64,000 nt of DNA from an uncultured Pelagibacteraceae bacterium (lineage in GTDB: Bacteria; Pseudomonadota; Alphaproteobacteria; Pelagibacterales; Pelagibacteraceae). The translations under genes were made by a program, and so were the position numbers. Position 1 is the first letter of the stretch, and every line of letters starts with the position of its first letter. The notes beneath the pieces were generated by a model. That model was not told the origin of the DNA. It was given only the letters and a program-made list of their open reading frames with translations, and ran no database searches. Location of the stretch: NCBI GenBank assembly GCA_902628275.1, contig CACOMI010000002.1, positions 116,643 to 180,642 on the forward strand, in the 5' to 3' direction. Below are positions 54,603-63,788 of this stretch, piece after piece.

Positions 54603-55157
54603 ATGAAAAATATGTTTAAAACCAGAATAAAAGCAAGATTAAGAAAAAATAAACAAATATTAAACAAAAATATAGATAATTTTTTTGGATGGGTTAAAGG
54701 AGCGAAGTTAGTTGAGCTTAAAAATTGTAACCCAGAAGAAGATCCTGTTAGACCTGAATTAGATAATAATTTTAGAACAGGTTTTGGCAGAAAAATTTAT
54801 GGAGTAGAGTACCAAAATGAAATTCACGCCGTAATGTGTTTTGCATATGTTAATAAAATACCAAAAAGTGTTGATGAACTAGAAAAATTAAGCACTGATG
54901 CCTTCCTACAAAGTGCTATGAGAGATCAAAAAGGAGGTCAAATTGCAATTGCTTATACAGTTTGGTCAAAAAAAAGGGGAGGTGGAAAATTAATAGTAAA
55001 AGAAGTTTTTAAAAAAATAAAAAAATCAAATCATTTAAATCGTCTTGTAACTCTTTCACCCTTAACAGAAATGGCAACTAATTTTCATAAAAGAAATGGA
55101 GCAAAATTAATTCAAATAAATAAAAATACTCAAAATTTTGAGTATAAAGTGATGTAA
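54603..55157 (+). CDS. Hypothetical protein, possibly GNAT-related
   Basis: A 184-residue soluble protein. The first 35 residues are very basic. The second half, with AIAYTVWSKKRGGGKLIVKEVFKKI and TEMATNFHKRNGAKLI, resembles the acetyl-CoA-binding strand-helix and late strand of GNAT acetyltransferases (RGGGK in place of R/QxxGxG/A). This is suggestive only. It lies 3 bp before the SOUL gene. Confidence 0.6.
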   Translation: MKNMFKTRIKARLRKNKQILNKNIDNFFGWVKGAKLVELKNCNPEEDPVRPELDNNFRTGFGRKIYGVEYQNEIHAVMCFAYVNKIPKSVDELEKLSTDAFLQSAMRDQKGGQIAIAYTVWSKKRGGGKLIVKEVFKKIKKSNHLNRLVTLSPLTEMATNFHKRNGAKLIQINKNTQNFEYKVM

Positions 55158-55160
55158 AGG

Positions 55161-55727
55161 ATGAAATTTTTTAAATTTTACTTTGTATTATTTTGTATTT
55201 TTTGTATTTCCCCTTATCCTATTGCTATGTCAAATGAAGAGGCTCCTTATGATATTATTAACAAAAATGAAGTATACGAAATTAGAAAATATGCTGATCG
55301 TTTGGCCGTAGAAACATCAACATCAGGTTCAGAAAATAATTTTCGAAAATTATTCAATTATATTTCAGGTAGAAATAAAAATAACGAAAAAATTAGTATG
55401 ACAACACCTGTTACACAGGTTGAAAAAAATGGAAGTATGACTATGCAATTTTATTTGCCCTCAAAATATAATTCTAGTAATGCTCCTAATCCTATAAGAG
55501 AAGACGTAAATTTAATCACTGTTGAAGGAGGTTATTATGCAGCGCTTAGGTATTCTGGTAGAGCATCAGATAAAAACTTTGTAAAACATATGGAGATATT
55601 AGAAAAAGAGTTAAAAAAAAATAATATTTCAATTATAAGCCCACCGATAAGAGCAACTTATGATAGTCCTTTTACGCTTCCGATGAATCGAAGAAACGAA
55701 GCTATGTTCAAAGTCAAAATAAATTAA
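55161..55727 (+). CDS. Exported SOUL haem-binding family protein
   Basis: A 188-residue SOUL/HEBP-family protein with a signal peptide (MKFFKFYFVLFCIFCISPYPIA). Family motifs include PYDIINKNEVYEIRKYADRLAVET, ISGRNKNNEKISMTTPV, and the C-terminal PFTLPMNRRNEAMFKV. SOUL proteins bind haem or related ligands, and the bacterial role is not defined. It overlaps the carbonic-anhydrase-like gene by one base. Confidence 0.85.
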   Translation: MKFFKFYFVLFCIFCISPYPIAMSNEEAPYDIINKNEVYEIRKYADRLAVETSTSGSENNFRKLFNYISGRNKNNEKISMTTPVTQVEKNGSMTMQFYLPSKYNSSNAPNPIREDVNLITVEGGYYAALRYSGRASDKNFVKHMEILEKELKKNNISIISPPIRATYDSPFTLPMNRRNEAMFKVKIN

Positions 55728-56140
55728 TGAAATCAAAATTTGAAGCAATGGTATTATCTTGTATAGATCCAAGATTCCAACACTTAATTCATGATCATTT
55801 AAAGAAAAAAAAATTAACAGGAAAATATAGTGCTTTCACAATTGCGGGTGCTGCAATAGGTGTTACACATAATAAATTTAAAAAATGGCATAAAACTTTT
55901 TATGATAATTTAGCAACGTCAATTCAATTACATAAAATAGAAAAGTTAATTGTAATAAATCATTTAGATTGTGGGGCAGCACAAATTGCTAATGGAAAAA
56001 AAGAATTTAGTCCAGTAAACGAAAAAAAAATTCATAAACAATCGTTCTCTAAAATTAAAAGACAAATAAAAAAAAGATTTCCAAAATTAAAAGTAGAATT
56101 AAATCTAATTTCTTTGGATAGTAAAATTACTAAATTCTAA
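55727..56140 (+). CDS. Beta-carbonic-anhydrase-like protein
   Basis: A 137-residue protein with the zinc-ligand layout of beta-carbonic anhydrases: CIDPRF (CxDxR) near the N-terminus and INHLDCGAAQ (HxxC) in the middle. It is shorter than classical enzymes (about 200) and very lysine-rich, so activity is uncertain. Its stop directly abuts the convergent YbbP stop. Confidence 0.72.
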   Translation: MKSKFEAMVLSCIDPRFQHLIHDHLKKKKLTGKYSAFTIAGAAIGVTHNKFKKWHKTFYDNLATSIQLHKIEKLIVINHLDCGAAQIANGKKEFSPVNEKKIHKQSFSKIKRQIKKRFPKLKVELNLISLDSKITKF

Positions 56141-58675
56141 TTATTGATTTCTTATTAGTGGATAAACTTTAGGATTTAGATATTTTAAGTTTGTTAGCAA
56201 TATTAAAATTAAAGTAACAAAGCCAATTGAAAATCCTAAATAAATTAAAACTTTAAAGTCAAACATCCACACTAGCTCAAAAATATTTTCCATAATAAAT
56301 TTTGAACCAATTACTGCAAACAATATTGCAATTAAAATTACAGATTTAAAAATAATGATGAACTCAATAAGGGATGAAAAAACAATTTGTTTTTTTGAAA
56401 AACCCAAAATTTTAAAAACTAAATTTTGATATTCTTTAACTTTTCCTTGAACCATAATTGCGCTCGAAATTACGATTAACCCTATAACAATCGTAACCGC
56501 TGAAATTAAAGTAACTGCAATAAATACTTTATTTAAAACAGCTGTAACTTTAGATAAATAATCTGCAATTTTTATCATTGATAAACTCGGCATGATTTCA
56601 AGCATCTCAGTTTCATCAAATTTATTTGAATTAAACTTTGCAGTAGCTAAATATTCATGAGGTATATTTTTTGCAAATTGAGGATTAAATAACATTGCAA
56701 AATTGATACTTAAATCTCGATAATCTACTTCTCTAAAATTAATGACCTCTCCTTCAATTTCTCGTCCATAAACATTTAAAGTAAAAATATCACCTAACTG
56801 AATATTAAAATCTTTAGCAACTTTTGCATCTAGAGATATTTGAAGTTGATCTGGGTTTGATAAATCCCACCATTTACCTTCTAAAATTGGATTATCTTCA
56901 GGTATATTTTCCACCCATGAAGATCTTCGTTCACTACCAATTACCCAGTAACTATCATTATCTGGTTTAATATAAGTGTTAGGATCTACACCATTAATTT
57001 TTACAATTCCAGAGGATACCATTGGCACAATTTCAATAAATGCATTAGGATCCATATTTAAAATACCTTGTTCAAATTTCTCTCTTTCTCCTTTTTGAAT
57101 ACCAACAAAGAAATAATCAGGCGCAATATCTGGAATAGATTTAGCAATTTCTCTTTTAAAATTTGTACCAACTAAAGCCAATGTTAATAATAAAGTAACT
57201 CCTAAGCCAAGAGACATAACTGTAATGGGAGTTATACTTTTTGTTTGGGTAATATTTTTGATTGAAACTTTTAAAGAAATTATTGGACTAGATTTGAATT
57301 TTTTTAAGAAAAAAATGATTAATTTTGAAAGTAAGAAAAATACAATTAAACATACAAAAAAAACAGCAAAGTAACCCAAGCTATAAGAAGGTTGTTCAGA
57401 TCCTACTGTGAATAATAAAATTAAGATGGATAACAAACCAAAGCTTAGAAAAACTGATTTCTTAGAATAAAAAAATTGAAGGTTTTGGAATACGTTTCTA
57501 AATAAATTAGATGCTTTAACTTGATCAATAGAACTGATTGTTGGAATAGAAAAAATTACCAGAACCAATAACCCCACTAAAAATATTTTTAAAAAATTAA
57601 TAATTGAAAATACTGGATAAACATTCAATCCCAATCCATCAGATAAATATTTATCTGCTATTGGTACAATTAAAAAACTCAATCCATAGGCAACAACAGT
57701 GATGATAAATAAAAGTATAAATAGCTGCAGGTAATAAAGTGTTTTAATATTGCCTGAATAAAAGCCAACTGCTTTTCGTACAGCTATTGACATGTTGTTT
57801 TGATTAATAAAAGAAAGCAAGGTATTTGCTATACCAATACCTGCTATCAACATTGCACTTATAGATACAAGAGATAAAAATTGAGAAAAATTATTTATAA
57901 TTCTTTTTATCCCACTTGCAGAATTCTCTGGATATCTAAGTTTTACTTTTTGGTCATCATTAAAGATTTCTTCAATTCGTTGTTCAATTTCTTCTGGTTT
58001 ATCATTCTCATTAAATTTAACTTTGTATTCATAGTTTAAAAAACTTCCAATACCATTTAGTTTCAAAATTTCTAAAGTTTGTTTTCCTGCTAAAGCCCAA
58101 TCACCAAATGCAACAAATCCGCTTACATCAGGCACTGATTTAATAATTCCAATTACTGTAAAATTTTGATCTTGGACTTTTACTACTTCATTAATTTTAA
58201 TATTTAGGGTTTTTGATAAACTTTCATTGATCAGGATAGTGTTAGGCTCTTTTTGCATTCTTTCATAAGCACCAATTGGCTCATAAACAACATTTCCATA
58301 TAAAGGATATTTTTCATCTACAGTTTTAATTCTAGTAAATAATGATTTATTTTTTTCTCTGGCAGTAGTTGAAAGCATAGTACTGAACTCAATCATTTGA
58401 GAAACAGTTGCAAACTCTTTTACTTGATTAACTAGATCTAAATTCCCTTGATTACGATTGTAATCAATTTCCAAATCTCCACCTAAAAGTGCTTTGGCAT
58501 TATCATTAAGTTCTTTTTTAAGACTATCTTCAATTGTGAAAATAGCACTTAAAATAAAAAGACTTATAAATAGCGTAACAATGATACTAGAAATTTTATG
58601 ATAATTTCTGCTTAAGTCTTTTAAAGCATATTTAAAAATCAAACTAAGTTCTGAAGGATTATTTAATTTTTCCAT
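56141..58675 (-). CDS. ABC transporter permease, YbbP/FtsX family
   Basis: An 844-residue inner-membrane protein with two FtsX-like halves. One transmembrane helix precedes a large periplasmic region (about residues 55-255, MacB-like core), followed by several helices, a second periplasmic domain and three more helices at the C-terminus. It matches YbbP in length and layout. With YbbA it probably moves a lipid-linked or envelope substrate outward. It overlaps ybbA by 17 bp. Confidence 0.88.
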   Translation of the reverse strand: MEKLNNPSELSLIFKYALKDLSRNYHKISSIIVTLFISLFILSAIFTIEDSLKKELNDNAKALLGGDLEIDYNRNQGNLDLVNQVKEFATVSQMIEFSTMLSTTAREKNKSLFTRIKTVDEKYPLYGNVVYEPIGAYERMQKEPNTILINESLSKTLNIKINEVVKVQDQNFTVIGIIKSVPDVSGFVAFGDWALAGKQTLEILKLNGIGSFLNYEYKVKFNENDKPEEIEQRIEEIFNDDQKVKLRYPENSASGIKRIINNFSQFLSLVSISAMLIAGIGIANTLLSFINQNNMSIAVRKAVGFYSGNIKTLYYLQLFILLFIITVVAYGLSFLIVPIADKYLSDGLGLNVYPVFSIINFLKIFLVGLLVLVIFSIPTISSIDQVKASNLFRNVFQNLQFFYSKKSVFLSFGLLSILILLFTVGSEQPSYSLGYFAVFFVCLIVFFLLSKLIIFFLKKFKSSPIISLKVSIKNITQTKSITPITVMSLGLGVTLLLTLALVGTNFKREIAKSIPDIAPDYFFVGIQKGEREKFEQGILNMDPNAFIEIVPMVSSGIVKINGVDPNTYIKPDNDSYWVIGSERRSSWVENIPEDNPILEGKWWDLSNPDQLQISLDAKVAKDFNIQLGDIFTLNVYGREIEGEVINFREVDYRDLSINFAMLFNPQFAKNIPHEYLATAKFNSNKFDETEMLEIMPSLSMIKIADYLSKVTAVLNKVFIAVTLISAVTIVIGLIVISSAIMVQGKVKEYQNLVFKILGFSKKQIVFSSLIEFIIIFKSVILIAILFAVIGSKFIMENIFELVWMFDFKVLIYLGFSIGFVTLILILLTNLKYLNPKVYPLIRNQ

Positions 58676-59324
58676 CTTTAATTTTTATTTTTCTTTTAGC
58701 TTTGTCAGCAAGTTTGGGGTCATGGGTTACCATGATTAAAGAAGAACCTTCTTCTTTTACATATTTAAATAAAATATTTGCAATCATGATAGAATTTTCA
58801 GTATCTAAGTTTCCAGTTGGTTCATCTGCTAAGATTAATTCAGGCTTCATCGCAATTGCTCTAGCGATAGCAACTCGTTGCTGTTCACCACCCGATAATT
58901 GACTTGGTAGATTATTAAAACGATGTTTCAAACCAAATCGATCTAATAAAATTTTTGCTTCTTTTTCTGGATTTTTAAAATTATTAAGTTCAAGAGTTAA
59001 AGCAACATTTTCAACTGCTGTGTAATTAGGAATTAAATAAAAAGACTGAAATATTATTCCAATATTTTTCTTTCTTATCTCCGATACTTCGTCTTCACTA
59101 AGGCCTGTTATTTCTTGATCATTAAAAATTATTTTACCAGAGGTTGGTTTTTCTAAGCCCCCAATTAACATTATTAAACTTGTTTTCCCTGAGCCACTTT
59201 CTCCAACCACTGAAACAGTTTCTTTTTTCTTAATATTTAAATCAATATTCTTTAAAACACTGATACTATCTTTACCAGTTTGGTATTTGAGATTTATTTT
59301 TTTTAATTTAAGAAGAGCACTCAT
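58659..59324 (-). CDS. ABC transporter ATP-binding protein, YbbA/LolD family
   Basis: A 221-residue ABC ATPase of the MacB/LolD class. Walker A VVGESGSGKTSLI, signature LSGGEQQRVAIARAIA, Walker B LILADEPTGNLD, switch MVTHDPKLADKA. The open frame extends upstream to 59372, but ATG at 59324 (MSALLKLKKINLKYQ) is the natural start. This ATG overlaps the ATG of the divergent tesA-like gene in the sequence TCATGA. E. coli also has ybbA divergent from tesA, which supports both names. Confidence 0.91.
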   Translation of the reverse strand: MSALLKLKKINLKYQTGKDSISVLKNIDLNIKKKETVSVVGESGSGKTSLIMLIGGLEKPTSGKIIFNDQEITGLSEDEVSEIRKKNIGIIFQSFYLIPNYTAVENVALTLELNNFKNPEKEAKILLDRFGLKHRFNNLPSQLSGGEQQRVAIARAIAMKPELILADEPTGNLDTENSIMIANILFKYVKEEGSSLIMVTHDPKLADKAKRKIKIKDGKIK

Positions 59325-59934
59325 GAATAAAACTATATTTATTAAAATTTTGATATTTTTTCTAGTGCACATAAATGCAAGTGCAATAGAAAAGGTTGTT
59401 TTATTCGGTGATAGTTTGATGGCTGGATACGGATTACCTAAAGAACATCATTTATCGATAGTTTTAGAAAATAATCTTAAGCAGGCTGGTTTAAACATCA
59501 AAGTTGTTAATGGAAGTGTCTCTGGAAGCACATCATCAGGTGGATTAAATAGAGCTGATTGGAGTTTATCCGAACCAGGAATAGATTTAATTATTTTAGG
59601 ATTAGGTGCTAATGATATGCTTAGAGGAATTCAACCAGAAGAAACAGAAAGAAATTTAGAACAAATAATAAATGTTGCTCAGAATAAAAAGATTAAAATT
59701 ATTTTAGCTGGCATGGTGGCGCCAGATACTCATGGGGAAAAATATAAAAATGAGTTTGATGCTATTTATCCAAAGTTATCAAAAAAGTATAATTTAGCAT
59801 TAATCCCATTTCTTCTTGAAGGTGTGGCACTTAATCCAAGTTTGAATCAACAAGATGGTATACATCCCAACAAAGATGGAACAATTAAAGTAAGTGAAAC
59901 AATAAAAAAAAGTATTATTAATATAATTAAGTAA
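59323..59934 (+). CDS. tesA: SGNH/GDSL esterase, TesA-like (arylesterase)
   Basis: A 203-residue exported SGNH hydrolase with the signal MNKTIFIKILIFFLVHINASA. Catalytic blocks: VVLFGDSLMAGYGLP (Ser), NGSVSGSTSSGG (Gly), LGLGANDMLRG (Asn), and DGIHPNKDG (Asp/His). It matches the multifunctional thioesterase/lysophospholipase TesA. ATG at 59323 is preferred over 59287, which would add residues from inside ybbA. It abuts the next gene, and divergence from ybbA is conserved in other proteobacteria. Confidence 0.9.
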   Translation: MNKTIFIKILIFFLVHINASAIEKVVLFGDSLMAGYGLPKEHHLSIVLENNLKQAGLNIKVVNGSVSGSTSSGGLNRADWSLSEPGIDLIILGLGANDMLRGIQPEETERNLEQIINVAQNKKIKIILAGMVAPDTHGEKYKNEFDAIYPKLSKKYNLALIPFLLEGVALNPSLNQQDGIHPNKDGTIKVSETIKKSIINIIK

Positions 59935-60390
59935 ATGAAAATCTTTCTATCAATATTTAGCTTATTATGTTGCTTTAGTTATGCTCAAGCTCAAAATACA
60001 AATATTACTCTAAATTCTGATTTAAGTTTAAATTGTAAATTTGAAAAAGTAATTTTAAAAAATCCAGACCATAATTTTGTATCTTTCACAAAAGATCAAA
60101 TTAAAAGAAAAGATATAAATAAGTTAATAATCGAGTCTAAAACACCAGACGTTCTAAGTGTTAAAAATTTATCAGAATTTTTTAATAAAATTGATTTAGA
60201 GGTTAAAATTTCGAATAAAGATATATTCTTAATCCAAGCATTCGATAAAGAAAGGAATTATTCTGAGTCTGCAGTCTATACTAGAAAAACAGGTGAACTT
60301 ATTCACGAAATCACAACTAATATAAAACAAGAGGAAAAAGAAAAAGATATTTCTTTTTATAGTTGTAAAAATAACAACAAAGACACTTAA
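59935..60390 (+). CDS. Exported hypothetical protein, 151 aa
   Basis: A 151-residue protein with a signal peptide (MKIFLSIFSLLCCFSYAQA) and a mature part rich in Asn, Lys and Ile. A cysteine in LSLNCKFEK and one in FYSCKNNN could form a disulfide. It starts directly after the tesA stop. I do not recognise the family. Confidence 0.68.
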   Translation: MKIFLSIFSLLCCFSYAQAQNTNITLNSDLSLNCKFEKVILKNPDHNFVSFTKDQIKRKDINKLIIESKTPDVLSVKNLSEFFNKIDLEVKISNKDIFLIQAFDKERNYSESAVYTRKTGELIHEITTNIKQEEKEKDISFYSCKNNNKDT

Positions 60391-60430
60391 GACCAAAGAC
60401 TCTAATTCTAATATTTGATAACATCTAACT

Positions 60431-60979
60431 ATGAAGAAGGTATTCCTATTAATTTTGCTTTATTTATTTTCACAGGTTAGCTCTTTAGCAAATGAAAGGG
60501 ATATTAGACTGAACCAACTGTTTAATGAGTTAAAAGCAAATAAATCGAAAGTAGCTTTTACAATTGAACAAGAAATTTGGGCTTTATGGAGCACCCATCC
60601 AACAGATGAAAAACTTACAGCAAGATTAGAGGAGGGCTCTCAATTTGTGAGAGACCAAAACTATATAAAGGCAAAAGATATCTTTACTGAAGTTATTAAT
60701 ATTGATCAAAATTGGGCTGAAGCTTGGAATAAAAGAGCAACTGTACTTTATATGCTAGGAGAATTTCAAAAATCTCAAGATGATATAGATCAAGTACTAG
60801 CCTTAGAACAAAGACACTTTGGAGCTTTAGCAGGACAGGGTTTAGTAAATATTCAACTTAAGAATTATGAAAAAGCTATAAGAAGTTATGAACAAGCACA
60901 AGAAATTTATCCTGCTATGAGATCACCAAAAATAATGATTAAGCAAATAGAAGAATTAATGAAACAGCAAACAATATAA
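60431..60979 (+). CDS. Exported TPR-repeat protein
   Basis: A 182-residue protein with a signal peptide (MKKVFLLILLYLFSQVSSLA). Tetratricopeptide repeats follow from about residue 70, e.g. NYIKAKDIFTEVINIDQNWAEAWNKRATVLYMLGEF and the next two units. It is probably a periplasmic scaffold. It shares one base with the SRAP gene downstream, which is cytoplasmic, so the pairing may be positional only. Confidence 0.83.
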   Translation: MKKVFLLILLYLFSQVSSLANERDIRLNQLFNELKANKSKVAFTIEQEIWALWSTHPTDEKLTARLEEGSQFVRDQNYIKAKDIFTEVINIDQNWAEAWNKRATVLYMLGEFQKSQDDIDQVLALEQRHFGALAGQGLVNIQLKNYEKAIRSYEQAQEIYPAMRSPKIMIKQIEELMKQQTI

Positions 60980-61599
60980 TGTGTGGAAGATACGTAGTAA
61001 AAAACCCAGTAACTAAAACAAATAAATTAGTTAAATCTGCAATTCAAGTTGATGATACCGAAAACTATAATGCTCATCCATATCAAAAACTTCCTGTCAT
61101 AAAAAAATATAAAAATGGAAATACTTTAGAAAATCTACAATGGGGTTTAGTTCCAGGATGGGCTAAAGATAAAGATTTTAAAGCTTTGATTAATGCAAGG
61201 TTAGAGACTATTGATGAAAAAGTCTCTTTTAAAAAATTAATTAAAAACAATAGATGTGTAGCAGTTGCAGATGGTTTTTATGAATGGAAAAGGGAAGAGA
61301 AAGAAAAAACTCCTCATTATTTTACCCGTGAAGATACAAATTCTATTTATTTTGCTGGTATCTTTGAAAATGATCAGTTTTGTCTAATAACTGAAGAAGC
61401 AAAAGAAAACATAAATGAAATTCATCACAGACAACCTGTCATCCTTAATCAAACTGATATTAATCGTTATTTAAATTTAGAATTACAAGGCTCTGCATTT
61501 TTAAAAGAACGTAAAATTCCAAATTTAATTTTTCATGAAGTATCAAAAGATGTAAATAAGCCCACAAACAATAGCGCATCCTTAGTTCAAAAAGTTTAA
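60979..61599 (+). CDS. SRAP-family (YedK/HMCES) abasic-site protein
   Basis: A 206-residue SOS-response-associated peptidase. The protein starts MCGRYV, so after Met removal Cys2 becomes the residue that forms a thiazolidine link with abasic DNA. Further motifs are WGLVPGWAKD, LINARLETIDEK, ADGFYEWKREEKEKTPH (with Glu) and HHRQPVILNQ (active-site His). It protects abasic sites in single-stranded DNA. Full length; its stop abuts the yajQ stop. Confidence 0.92.
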   Translation: MCGRYVVKNPVTKTNKLVKSAIQVDDTENYNAHPYQKLPVIKKYKNGNTLENLQWGLVPGWAKDKDFKALINARLETIDEKVSFKKLIKNNRCVAVADGFYEWKREEKEKTPHYFTREDTNSIYFAGIFENDQFCLITEEAKENINEIHHRQPVILNQTDINRYLNLELQGSAFLKERKIPNLIFHEVSKDVNKPTNNSASLVQKV

Positions 61600-62085
61600 T
61601 TAGTCTCTAAAATTAACAAAATCAATTGGAAGACCTATATCAATTCCTTTGATCGCAGCCATAGCCTCTTGAAGATCATCTTTCTTTTTGCCATCTACTC
61701 TTAATTCATCACCTTGAATTTTGATTTGAATTTTTAGTTTTAGTTTTTTAATGTCAGCAATAACTTTTTTAGCATTTTCTTGGCTAATTCCTTCTTTTAA
61801 TTCACTTAATTGTCTAATAGATCCTCCTGACGCTCCTTCAGAACTTTTAACCTCTAAAACCCTTGGATCTACCTTTCGTCTAACTAAATGTGTTTGTAAT
61901 AATTCATTTACTTGTTTTAATTTTAATTCATCAGGTACATAAGTGGTGACTGATTTATCTTTTCGCTCAATTGAAATATGAAGCCCTTTAAAGTCATAAC
62001 GATTACTGATTTCTCTTAAACAATTAGCTAAAGCATTATCAAACTCTTGATAATTAATTTTACTTATCACATCAAACGAAGGCAT
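61600..62085 (-). CDS. YajQ-family nucleotide-binding protein
   Basis: A 161-residue YajQ protein. The start MPSFDVISKINYQEFDNAL, the NRYDFKGLHISIE block, and the C-terminal KKDDLQEAMAAIKGIDIGLPIDFVNFRD are diagnostic. YajQ proteins bind nucleotides, and some have been reported to bind cyclic-di-GMP; the role here is unknown. It is monocistronic, divergent from rseP. Confidence 0.92.
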   Translation of the reverse strand: MPSFDVISKINYQEFDNALANCLREISNRYDFKGLHISIERKDKSVTTYVPDELKLKQVNELLQTHLVRRKVDPRVLEVKSSEGASGGSIRQLSELKEGISQENAKKVIADIKKLKLKIQIKIQGDELRVDGKKKDDLQEAMAAIKGIDIGLPIDFVNFRD

Positions 62086-62196
62086 GGATATATTATACAG
62101 TATTAATGATTAAAATTTAAACTAAATTATAAAATTTAGTAATAATAAGGCATTTTAGCTTATTGAGTTAATTGTAAATAATAATATATTTAAAGT

Positions 62197-63309
62197 ATGC
62201 TTAGTTATATCATTCCATTTTTAATACTTATCTTAGTAGTTGTTTTTATACATGAATATGGACACTATTATTTTGCAAGAAAATATGGAGTAGGTGTAAC
62301 GGATTTCTCAATTGGTTTTGGTAAAGAGTTATTTGGTTGGAATGATAAATCAGGTACAAGATGGAAAATATGTGCAATTCCTCTAGGTGGATATGTAAAA
62401 TTTTTTGGAGATAGGAATGTTTATTCACAAGCAGACCATCAAGAAATTTTAGAAAAATATAACGAAGAAGAGCGGGAAAAATTATTTATTTTAAAACCTT
62501 TATATCAGAGAGTTTTAATTGTATTTGGTGGTCCTTTAGCTAATTTCTTACTAGCTTTAGTAATATTTTTCTCAATTTATACATTTATAGGTAAAGATTT
62601 TACTCCTGCAGTCATAAATGAAGTTCAAAAAGATAGTCCAGCAATGGTAGGAGGATTAAAAGCTAAAGATATAATTCTAGAAATAGACGGTAATGAAGTT
62701 AAAAGCATTATGGAAGTTTCTAAGTTTATCACTATGTCTACTGGTAATGTTATAGACTTTAAGGTTAAGCGTTCTTACGATGAGTTAATTCTAAAAATCA
62801 AGCCAAATATAGTTGAGGGTGATGATGGATTGGGAAACAAAATTAATAAAAGAATGGTTGGTATTAAGCTTGGTGCCTATAATAATAAAGTTAACCATGT
62901 TAAATTAGGACCTGCTCAGGCTTTATATCACGCAGGTTATGAAGTTTATTTTGTAAGTGTTTCTTCACTTAAATACATAGGAGGAATGATTTTAGGTAAA
63001 GCAGATACTTCTCAATTAGGAGGTCCAATTAGAATTGCAAAAATCTCAGGACAAGTTGCAACCTTTGGAGTGTTGGCATTCATTAGTATGATGGCCTATA
63101 TTTCAATAAGTTTAGGACTTATTAATCTATTTCCAATACCAATGTTAGATGGGGGACACTTAATGTTTTATGCATTTGAGAAAGTTTTAGGCCGACCTTT
63201 ATCACAAAAAACTCAAGAAGGTTTTTTTCGAATCGGATTGTTTTTGTTGCTATCATTGATGTTTTTCACCACATTTAATGATCTAAAAGACCTAGGTTTA
63301 TTTAGATAA
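62197..63309 (+). CDS. rseP: Site-2 zinc protease RseP
   Basis: A 370-residue intramembrane metalloprotease. The zinc motif HEYGHYYFARKYGV (HExxH) is in the first helix, a PDZ domain covers about residues 130-205 (VQKDSPAMVGGLKAKDIILEID), and the second active-site motif NLFPIPMLDGGHL holds the conserved aspartate. It cleaves anti-sigma factors and leftover signal peptides. About four transmembrane helices. Full length. Confidence 0.95.
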   Translation: MLSYIIPFLILILVVVFIHEYGHYYFARKYGVGVTDFSIGFGKELFGWNDKSGTRWKICAIPLGGYVKFFGDRNVYSQADHQEILEKYNEEEREKLFILKPLYQRVLIVFGGPLANFLLALVIFFSIYTFIGKDFTPAVINEVQKDSPAMVGGLKAKDIILEIDGNEVKSIMEVSKFITMSTGNVIDFKVKRSYDELILKIKPNIVEGDDGLGNKINKRMVGIKLGAYNNKVNHVKLGPAQALYHAGYEVYFVSVSSLKYIGGMILGKADTSQLGGPIRIAKISGQVATFGVLAFISMMAYISISLGLINLFPIPMLDGGHLMFYAFEKVLGRPLSQKTQEGFFRIGLFLLLSLMFFTTFNDLKDLGLFR

Positions 63310-63466
63310 TTCACATTTTAAAACGTTTAAAAAAGTCAATAAAACCAACGTTTATTTAGGTTTCTACAAGATATTGTGTGTTTTAAAATAATAAACACTA
63401 AAAAAAAGCTTGATTTATCAACGTTTATGACAAGTATAAATATCAACCAACAAAACCGGAGCTAAA

Positions 63467-63742
63467 ATGAACAAAAAACAACTAATTGCTAAGCTTTCTG
63501 GCTCATTAAATTTGAGCAAAGCAGATGCTGAGCGAACTTTTGATACAATTACCAACACTATTTTAGATGCTCTAAAAGGTGATGACTCAGTTAAAATCGC
63601 TGGGTTCGGTACATACAAAGTTGCTAAGCGAAAAGCGAGAGTTGGAAGAAACCCAAGAACAGGTGAGCAGATTCAAATTGCTGCCTCTCAAAAAGTAAAA
63701 TTCTTACCAGCTAAAGCTTTAAAAGAAGTATTCAATAGATAA
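63467..63742 (+). CDS. hup: HU-family DNA-binding protein
   Basis: A 91-residue nucleoid protein of the HU/IHF family. KADAERTFDTITNTILDAL is helix 2, VKIAGFGTYKVAKRKARVGRNPRTGEQIQI contains the DNA-clasping beta-arm with the intercalating Pro, and FLPAKALKEVF closes the fold. It binds DNA without strict sequence and shapes the chromosome. A GGAGCTAAA ribosome site precedes the ATG. Five AACGTTT motifs surround it. IHF subunits are less likely because the arm reads RNPRTGE, as in HU. Confidence 0.94.
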   Translation: MNKKQLIAKLSGSLNLSKADAERTFDTITNTILDALKGDDSVKIAGFGTYKVAKRKARVGRNPRTGEQIQIAASQKVKFLPAKALKEVFNR

Positions 63743-63752
63743 AATATTTCAA

Positions 63753-63788
63753 CAGCCCTAACGTTTTTAAAAAACTCGTCTAGGGCTG
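63753..63788 (+). terminator. Hairpin after HU gene
   Basis: CAGCCCTA (63753-63760) pairs with TAGGGCTG (63781-63788). The 20-base loop contains a self-complementary TTTTTAAAAA. A short TTTC follows. It is a plausible terminator for HU, and its inner end holds one AACGTTT copy. Confidence 0.6.

Noticed and set aside
59287-59322. Upstream ATG for the tesA-like gene, and extension of ybbA to 59372
   Set aside because: Both extensions add residues not typical of the families, and the shared TCATGA gives proper signal-peptide and ATPase starts.
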